DNA from: Stenopsyche tienmushanensis
Taxonomy: Eukaryota > Arthropoda > Insecta > Trichoptera > Stenopsychidae
Reading direction: 5' to 3'
Assembly (NCBI GenBank): GCA_008973525.1
Contig: WACJ01000263.1
Coordinates: 310,001-374,000, forward strand
Length of the DNA: 64,000 bases
In this document: piece by piece, positions 56,731 through 64,000 of the stretch
Layout: each line of letters starts with the position of its first letter
How positions within the stretch are numbered: position 1 is the first letter of the stretch
Program-made: the position numbers and the translations under genes
Notes under the pieces: generated by a model
Told to the model about the DNA's origin: nothing
The model's database searches: none
Seen by the model: only the letters and a program-made list of their open reading frames with translations

Positions 56731-59726
56731 GAAGAGATTGTACTCTACTTTAAGGCGCAATTCATGGATATTCCTTACTTTGCTTAATTGTATGTTTTCA
56801 TAGACGAAACGCATTAATTATCGCAACAAGGATAACTTTTAAAGATAAATATAAATCGGTGGCCTCCTCTAGCAAGACCTCATAAGGTTTTTTTAGCAAA
56901 ATATGAAATTTCACCTATAATCAATTTACCTATCGTCCTCTAGTGGACATTAAATTCAATTTTGTGTTTAGTTTTTCATGTTGTTACATCCATGAAAGAT
57001 GATGTAACTCTGGAGAAGGGTGAAATATTCAATTGCCACTTTAATGAAATTAAATTAGGTATGGAAAACATATTTGAAAAACTTGAAAAAAGATAGTTTT
57101 TAACTTGAAGGTATGCCTGAATGAAAAAAAATGGCGCAAATATTAAGGAGGTTCTTACATTAGATAAGATGAATAAAGGAACCATAATTTTGATTGCAGT
57201 AGGATATGAAACTCTATTGTAAAATAATATAAAATGTCTAATGTTTGCTATTCAAGAGTGGGTCCTCGGGTTATATGAGTTTAAGAACCTTTGGCCTATA
57301 AGATAGTAAAACATTACCACTGTATTACCTGTCAAAAATACGAATTTCATAATAAACATCACATAATTGAAATGGTAGATATGAATCGGATCGTTACGGG
57401 TTTATATGGAATAATATAACAGATAATCATTGAAATTTAAAAGACAACAATTGTCTGGTTGTCGTAGTTTTGGTATTGTTAGAAGTCTGAATATCGCCCA
57501 AAATAAAAAGATAAAGATTATATTATTACTACCTGAATAATACGGGGAAAATCAATATACCCAGGCAAAAAAAAGTAATATGCTAAAATGTTGATATTTA
57601 AATTTGCGTTTTCAAAAAGGCTGATTTATTAAATATTTTCAAAGTGGAGATTTTTTTATTACTTCATTATCAATGTCGAGCCATGAAAAATACATAAAGT
57701 ACTGTTTGATTTAAGATAGTTTAAAACTACGGAGCCTATTCATACAATCTATTCAAATTTAAAGTTAAAATACATAGACCACAATTTTTTTAAAAAAGGC
57801 AATTAATACATCTAAATGCTTAAATATGATGAAGTTGGCAAATATTAAAAAATTAAATATTTCAACGGAAAACTCAATTAATCACAGAATGTATGTATCT
57901 TCCAAGTGTTATATTAATTTAGTATGAATGAGATGATCTTATCACTCGTTAAAAAATGTTTATTTTATCGTCAGTAATGCTTAAAATATATAAGGCCGCA
58001 CATACTTTGCACATGATCTTTAGATCATCTTCCTGTGTGGCTAGGCTCATCTTCCAAAGATAATTTATTTCGCGAACAGAAAAAAAATTGAAATAAAAGT
58101 TTTAAATGCTATTTTCGCAAGGTGGCTCCCTTCAATATTTTAAAGCCTTTTATACCTATCAGATGACATTGGGGTGGGTCTTTTTGCGTCACATGTTAAA
58201 GGAATGTTTCGAAAGGCTCAAATATTTTACACCTGTAATTCATACTGTATCTGATATAGCATTATCATGTAGCAGGATTACAGTTTATTCATTAAAATTG
58301 ATGGTTTCATATACATTTACGCTGAAATATTGGGATGATGTATAAATTCTTACTGTTTTAAAAAAATATATTAATTGAAACCAAAATCTTATCATCAAAG
58401 CATTAAAGCATTTATTCGTACATCCTTTAAGTGTTAATTAGAAATAGTGGGCTGAAGGAACTTGAAAAAGTCGGAGCTAAATCTAATGAGTAGGCTGGAT
58501 ATGACGTAAAATTTCTCAACAATTTTTCATCACCAAAATGACATTTGACCTATGGTTATCATCCAGGAATATGATTCTTTGTCCCCCATGTATAGAACAT
58601 GGCCTTATCTTTAAGCTTTTCGTTCAATTTTATTAACAAATTATTCTAATTTTAATAGCTCATTTTGAATCTTACATCTTGCGCTTTTGCATCCAAACCA
58701 AACACCCAAAAGTACTTTTCGGCATGAATCGACGTTTGGGGAGGATGTTGTCAATTAACCAGGATCCACCCATAACCTCTACCTTTCTGAGTTATCGCAA
58801 TATACCAAGTAGCATTTAATTTACGACATCCTCACTCAACAGAGTCTACAGAGTATCATTTTAGCTTCTATTTGGTCGTTTTTATGTGTATCGTTCAACT
58901 TGATATATTTTTTTGATCTTTGAAAAACAATTCTTAACTGTCGACTATTTAATAGCGTCCTCACCATATATTATATCGCCTGTGATGTTAATTTTTCAAT
59001 TTAAAGATAAATCGCATATAATGATGAGGATGAATTTACATTAGGATCAAATCTTCATATAAATATAATAGCAAAAATTGGAGGCTTAAAATCTGTGTCT
59101 AATGATTACACTTAGCAATTGCAACCATCAGTGAAAAAGTCATGCTTTTTAAAATCAGCCGATGTCTTGTATCCAATTATAAAAATGTATAGAAATCGTA
59201 TAACGATGATAGATAAATTATAATGGCTTATCACTACCCTACATCAGTTAGTTCGTGTGGCATTCAACATCCTAATCCAGTTTTCCCTTAATGTGATTTG
59301 GATAGTTCCACGCTGTTAATCATGTGCAACCATGTTCCATTGTTAATATCTTGACGGTTTAATGAGAATAAAAATCAACCAATTAGTACAATAAATCACA
59401 CCAATTTTAATGCTTCTTCCTGTTTTTGAATGCCTCATAAAATTCGGAGCAATCTTTAGATGATTGTTTTTCTTTAATTAAAAAGTGCTATTATAATTGT
59501 ACAATTACAGCCTTAAAAATGCGAGGAAATTTCTCCATTTCCTTGATGAGTTCTCGTTGAATTCATTCAATTGTATGAGAAATTCTAGTGACCCAGATCT
59601 AGTGTGTATGAAACCGAGCAAATATTTCATCGCTAATTAAGGGCTCGTAAAATAAATGATTTGCTTTGTTAAGGGGAACAAAAAAATGCACAAACGGGGA
59701 GGGTTACATACAGGGAAGGTTAGTTA
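56731..59726. other. AT-rich DNA, nothing recognised with confidence
   Basis: A possible decayed hAT terminus (GAGTTTAAGAACCTTTGG) ends at about 57294. Otherwise only short ORFs without recognisable domains. Confidence 0.35.
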
Positions 59727-61130
59727 AGGGGGGAGATACCTTTAGAATTTTCAAAAAATTGAAATTTTTTTTTTTACATAATTCGAATGTATAATATGTT
59801 AAAAATATACTGTTAAAAGGAAAAATTGAAATATTGAATATAAATGGAATTATTGTCAAAAACGTCAGTCCGCATACTGTCATCAACTCGGGTAGTCGGA
59901 GAGCTTGGGTCGGAGCAATGCTTCTTTCACAGTACGTTTGTATATTTTTTAACTTTCAAGGCAATTTTAGATTTTAAACCTTACGGTGATGATTTGACTA
60001 TTGTGAAAAGTGAGTGTGTTGGCCATGTTGAGAAGAGAATGAGCTCCAGACTGCGACAGATAAAAAAAATTCAAGAAAAGGGAAGTTGATAGAAAACGTT
60101 GTAAAAAAACTTACAACATATTATGGTTTAAGTATTCGAAGAAACGTTAGTGTGGAAGATATGAAACGAGAAATTATGGCTACTTATTACCATATTTTTT
60201 CAACAAAAAAAAATCCACAACACAACAACTCTCCGACTGGAGCCGAGATTTGGTGCAAATGGCAGAAAGCCATCGCTTTAGGTAAAGATCCTCAGCTTGA
60301 AGATCTTACTCCATTACTTGACGACGATATAAAACAACATCTTCTACCAATTTACGAAGGTTTGTCCAGACATGATTTACTGGAAAGATGCTTGGGTGGC
60401 CCAGAATGCCAACAAAAGTTTCAATGCGACAATTTGGCGAATATGTCCAAAGCACCTCAATTCTGGACTAAAAATTGTTGAAAGTATATTTAATGAAGGC
60501 TACACCTCAATTCTCAAACTTATGAATGAGCTGGGTATAATTGTTGGCACCTATTGTAAAGTTTTCGCTGAAAATACCGATGAGGCACGAATAGTGAAAC
60601 AGAACCGGATGAGTTTTTCCGAAACCAAAACAGCTCGTACTGGTCGAAAACAGCAGCAGCTCGAAGATAATCAGCTTTTTTAGAAGGTCGAAGGTTTATT
60701 GTATGGATTCAGAATCGCCGATTGATCGGTAAATCACATTAAATTATAATTATACTGAATCAAAACTTTGAACGCGATTATCTCGAAACTCTGTTTTCAA
60801 AAACTGCTCGTTCTGTAACTCAAAAATTTATTGACCGATTAGGCTGAAATTTTCAGGGGTTTCTCTTTATAATATTATCGGAAGGATATACCTATAAGTT
60901 TAAAGATATCGGGTTAATAAATATTTTTTTTGGGGTCAAAACTGTTGAAAAATAGCCAAAAATCTGGACTTTTTTTTTAACAGCCGATATAAATTTTATT
61001 TTTAAACTTTTTTATTATTTTATAGGTATATCCTTCCCGTTAATATATCAGTAATCGAAAAAAAATCAACTTTTTTATTTCAGATAAATAGAAAATTTTT
61101 AAGTCGATGCCTGTTATTAATTTTCGCGAA
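59727..61130 (+). mobile_element. Mutator-like element remnant
   Basis: The left part begins near 59727 with GGGGGGAGATACCTTTAGAA, a T/A-rich run follows, then the transposase pseudogene. After it comes a stretch (60768-61080: CGCGATTATCTCGAAACT, TGACCGATTAGGCTGAAATT) of the type often found downstream of these arthropod elements. A matching right terminal repeat was not found, so the outer limits are approximate. Confidence 0.45.
59960..60682 (+). pseudogene. Mutator-like transposase C-terminal portion, frameshifted
   Basis: Three overlapping frames read as one decayed protein. First, YGDDLTIVKSECVGHVEKRM and SSRLRQIKK (before a stop at 60087). Then, from about 60089, ENVVKKLTTYYGLSIRRNVS, MKREIMATYYHIFST and GAEIWCKWQKAIALGK...LDDDIKQHLLPIYEGLS. 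Then, after a frameshift near 60415, FNATIWRICPKHLNSGLKI and VESIFNEGYTSILKLM. This order (CxGHVxKRMxxRLR, YYGxAIRxN, M...I.A.Y.H..S, WCKYQ.A...G, FN.LIW.RCPK) is that of the arthropod Mutator-like transposase domain (Pfam Mutator-like, as I recall it). The segment with the zinc-ligand and catalytic N-terminal half is absent. It is not functional. Confidence 0.68.
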
Positions 61131-64000
61131 GATTGCTCACTTGCTAATCCGCACGCAGTCTTCATGATAAATTCAGCAGTTCCTTACATCCTGTTACGTC
61201 ATGATCCTTCATGAGCTCTAATCGTTCGTGTTAATATTTTATACTTTGTCTTGAGGTGAGTTGAAGATTCCCAAAGTTTTGTCGAATATTCCATTGTCTA
61301 AATGCAAATAACTTTATATATATTTACGTGCGAAACTTTGATAATCCTTAAGCCAGCCCCAAAATAATATGATTAAACTTATTCTAAATAATTATATGTT
61401 AATTTACATCGATCCTTTTTTAGCATTGCGAAGATTTCTAATTGTAATACTCAATGTTTTTGTATATATCTATGTTTGCTATTGTTTATTTTTAATAATT
61501 GCAAAGGTTTTCAATAAAAGAATTTAAAGCAATAAAGCTTTTAATATTAATATTTTCAATTGAGGAATACAAATTGTTTTGTTGAATACAGGTTGTTACT
61601 TGATAGTTTTAGATTTTACTTCAAATATTATTTTTAATATTGCAAGCATTTCGTGACCTGCTGGAACTTTTTCAAAATACCGCAGCGGGTTAAATCAGTA
61701 TTTTTTTGCACATTTATGATCGACTACTTCGGTGTTCTATTCTAATGCTTTTCAAGTATGATAATTTAGCGTATTACATTTGAAGATTTATTTAGATTTA
61801 ACATATTAGATCATCCAATAAGAAATATGGAACATTAAAATCTTCAAGATGTTCTAAAAAAAAAAATTATACCGAATAGGGCCCACGTGTTTGCCAACAC
61901 CTAAGTATGAATGATCTGTGATATATAAATAGATATGTATTTTTAGTTCCTAATTCCATGTTAACACAATTGGATTACTGGCACAGAAGAGTTACAGTAT
62001 AACCCGTCTAATCACCTCCACATGTGAATTTTTTTTCATTCGGTCAGAAATTATAAGACGTGCAGAATATATTATAAAATTGAAACTCTACTGGAGGATC
62101 AATGCAGTCAGATTTGAGCTACCCTATCAAAATGGATCATCATTTATATGGTATTGTTATTTTATGGATAGGATGTATGAGCTCGTCGGTTGTTGACGGA
62201 GGGAATGTAGAATATGAAGTTTGAGAAATATACCCTTAGCTAAGTATTCCCTCATGGCCAGGGGAAAGCACAAAAGGGTTGCCATATTAACCTAATGCTG
62301 CTTCTAATACTACCCCTGCCACCTCTTCGGGGAGCGAGGATCTACCTTGAATCTTCTAGTAATGTTGTCAGCAAAAATTATGCGTATGTTCGTTTACATT
62401 GCCTCGCTGTTAAAAAAAGGCTTGTTAATTATTTAAGACACATTTGTAAAACAATACGGTTGTGTTCATATCGATTTTGGTGTCGAAACTACCTGAGCTG
62501 AGGGTAGATGCCCTTTGAAAAACGAGACATCCTCTTTTACATTGACGCTTGTACAACAATAGAGTTTTCAATCTTCTTCCCGAAGGATTACATTCTTTCA
62601 AAATTAAATCTGTGCTAGTAGACAATATAGCTAACGCACAAACAGATTTAATTTATCACACATTTTGCTGGGCTTTTTTCATACAGAAAATGCAAACATG
62701 TCCCAATGATCCAGATATTAAAATAGATCGCGATTCTAATGTGTGATATAGTGACTTCTTTTCAAGTTTTTATTAAGCTGTCCAAGTATAATTAATATTT
62801 AAGACGAGTCTTTGTCAAATGTGTATCCGGTTTTGTTTTATAAAGGTTGATCAGATCTAAGCAATTTAGTAAGAATTACACTAGTAATATTCCATCGTAC
62901 TAAGATAAGGTTCTTTTTCATTGTTAATGATGATTTAGGGATAGGAACTTCTATTAGTTTTAAGAAAACTATTGTTTTTTTCCCACATAAAAAGACTGAG
63001 TAGTTTTCCTAGGGAGATAGTGAAAAATTACTCTAGACGACCTTGATTGATTTTACTGAAAAGGGCTTTCTGGAGTACAAAGAGTCCAGTCCCTCCTTCC
63101 TCGCGAGGGCGCTATCGGACTAAGGTGAAATCCTACGTGATGCAAAAATGCATTTCGGACAGACATGAATTTTGCATGTCTTAATCTTTTTTGTATAATG
63201 ACTAAGAATTAGGTGTTTAAAATAACCAAGAACAGATCTTGTAATAAAAATAAATAAATGGAAGACGAACTGAATGAAATCAAACAATTTTATGGTGCAA
63301 AATATAATAGATGACCTTTGCTTAACACATGGTCATCCATGAATGTGACTGACATGAATCAATTCACGATGGATTTAATCGAGCTGATGATCCAACAATT
63401 TTAACAAACCGTTCGATTTACATCGCGAAAGATTTTACATAGACAAGGATTATTTTTTAATTGAAGATCCTCATATCTATACGTATATAAATTAAATGAC
63501 AACGCCTAGGGGAATATCCTGTGATTAAAATGTTGAGTGGGTCTTTGTTATAGTATCGGATAGGATTATTCTTTTAGGAAGCACATAAAAGGAAGGCTTT
63601 ACAAAGCAAAGAACACAGTAACTACCCACTTTGCTTCACACACATCTACACTTTTTAAAGTAGAATATATGTTATATCACGATATTTCATGAATTATAAT
63701 TAATATTTAAAATGTTCTTTCTAGGAAGCAGTAATCTCGTAATTACTGCGACGTCCATTTGCGTCCGCGAGGAGACTTTTTTGCAGTCTCTAATGGAAAT
63801 TAATATTTTTGGCTTATTTAAAGTTTTAATGTCGATCTATAAAATGTAAATTATCATCTTTGAGTGTTTCACAGAATCGTCGTTTTTACTGCGAAAATGC
63901 TACTTCCATCTACAAAGAGCTAGTCAGACGATTATTATCGTCCATCGAAGTTCTATGTTTAGTATGAATTTGGAAGTGTTTACTTGAAATTTCGGTGCTT
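61131..64000. other. AT-rich DNA, nothing recognised
   Basis: 62996-63060 resembles 41487-41553 (dispersed repeat). Short ORFs at 62295-62746 have no recognisable domain. No RNA gene or transposon end seen to the end of the window. Confidence 0.35.

Noticed and set aside
1..64000. CRISPR arrays, prokaryotic operons, LTR retrotransposons, endogenous viral genes
   Set aside because: No regularly spaced repeats, ribosome-binding-site-led gene strings, paired long terminal repeats or recognisable viral domains were seen.

Overview
The window looks like non-coding nuclear DNA from an arthropod, most likely an insect. It is strongly AT-rich, has no prokaryotic gene organisation, and shows no long intact host ORF. 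What is recognisable is mostly decayed 'cut-and-paste' DNA transposons (mariner, pogo/Tigger, hAT, Mutator-like) plus a few fragments of non-LTR retrotransposons. The species cannot be named from the sequence. The interspersed AT-rich DNA is intergenic or intronic; short GC-richer patches within it could be regulatory DNA or small exons.

Layout. At 1-10 kb there is mostly unannotated DNA, a hAT terminal fragment (2508-2732), a CpG-rich patch (3340-3440), a degraded hAT copy (4862-5735), and a compact minus-strand TATA box / start codon / splice-donor arrangement near 7.68-7.86 kb that is one of the better host-gene candidates. At 10-20 kb lie a Tigger element with a reverse-transcriptase fragment nested in it (10081-11352), a mariner-like scrap, a 1,002-bp hAT element with perfect 8-bp target duplications (13794-14795), a shorter sister copy (16807-17437), and pogo-type remnants. 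At 19.7-26.6 kb are two elements of one pogo/Tigger family and a LINE endonuclease scrap. At 30.9-35.3 kb are an internally deleted mariner (30948-31542), another hAT copy, and a nearly complete D,D34D mariner carrying one stop and one frameshift (33860-35143). At 39-53 kb are a further hAT copy, a pogo remnant, a Tigger-type element (49450-49888), a foldback element (47173-47378) beside a GC-rich block dense in perfect hairpins (47694-47841), and a small hAT MITE with perfect target duplication (51988-52220). At 53.4-54.06 kb there is a markedly GC/CpG-rich block that resembles a promoter with a 5' exon ending in a strong donor site on the minus strand. At 59.7-61.1 kb lies a broken Mutator-like transposase.

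No tRNA, rRNA, CRISPR array, LTR retrotransposon or viral gene was recognised. Nothing here forms a pathway. The common thread is repeated colonisation by several DNA-transposon families, most copies now non-autonomous. The features most worth follow-up are the structured GC-rich block at 47.7-47.8 kb, the CpG-rich putative promoter at 53.4-54.1 kb, and the 7.7-8.1 kb exon-like signals.
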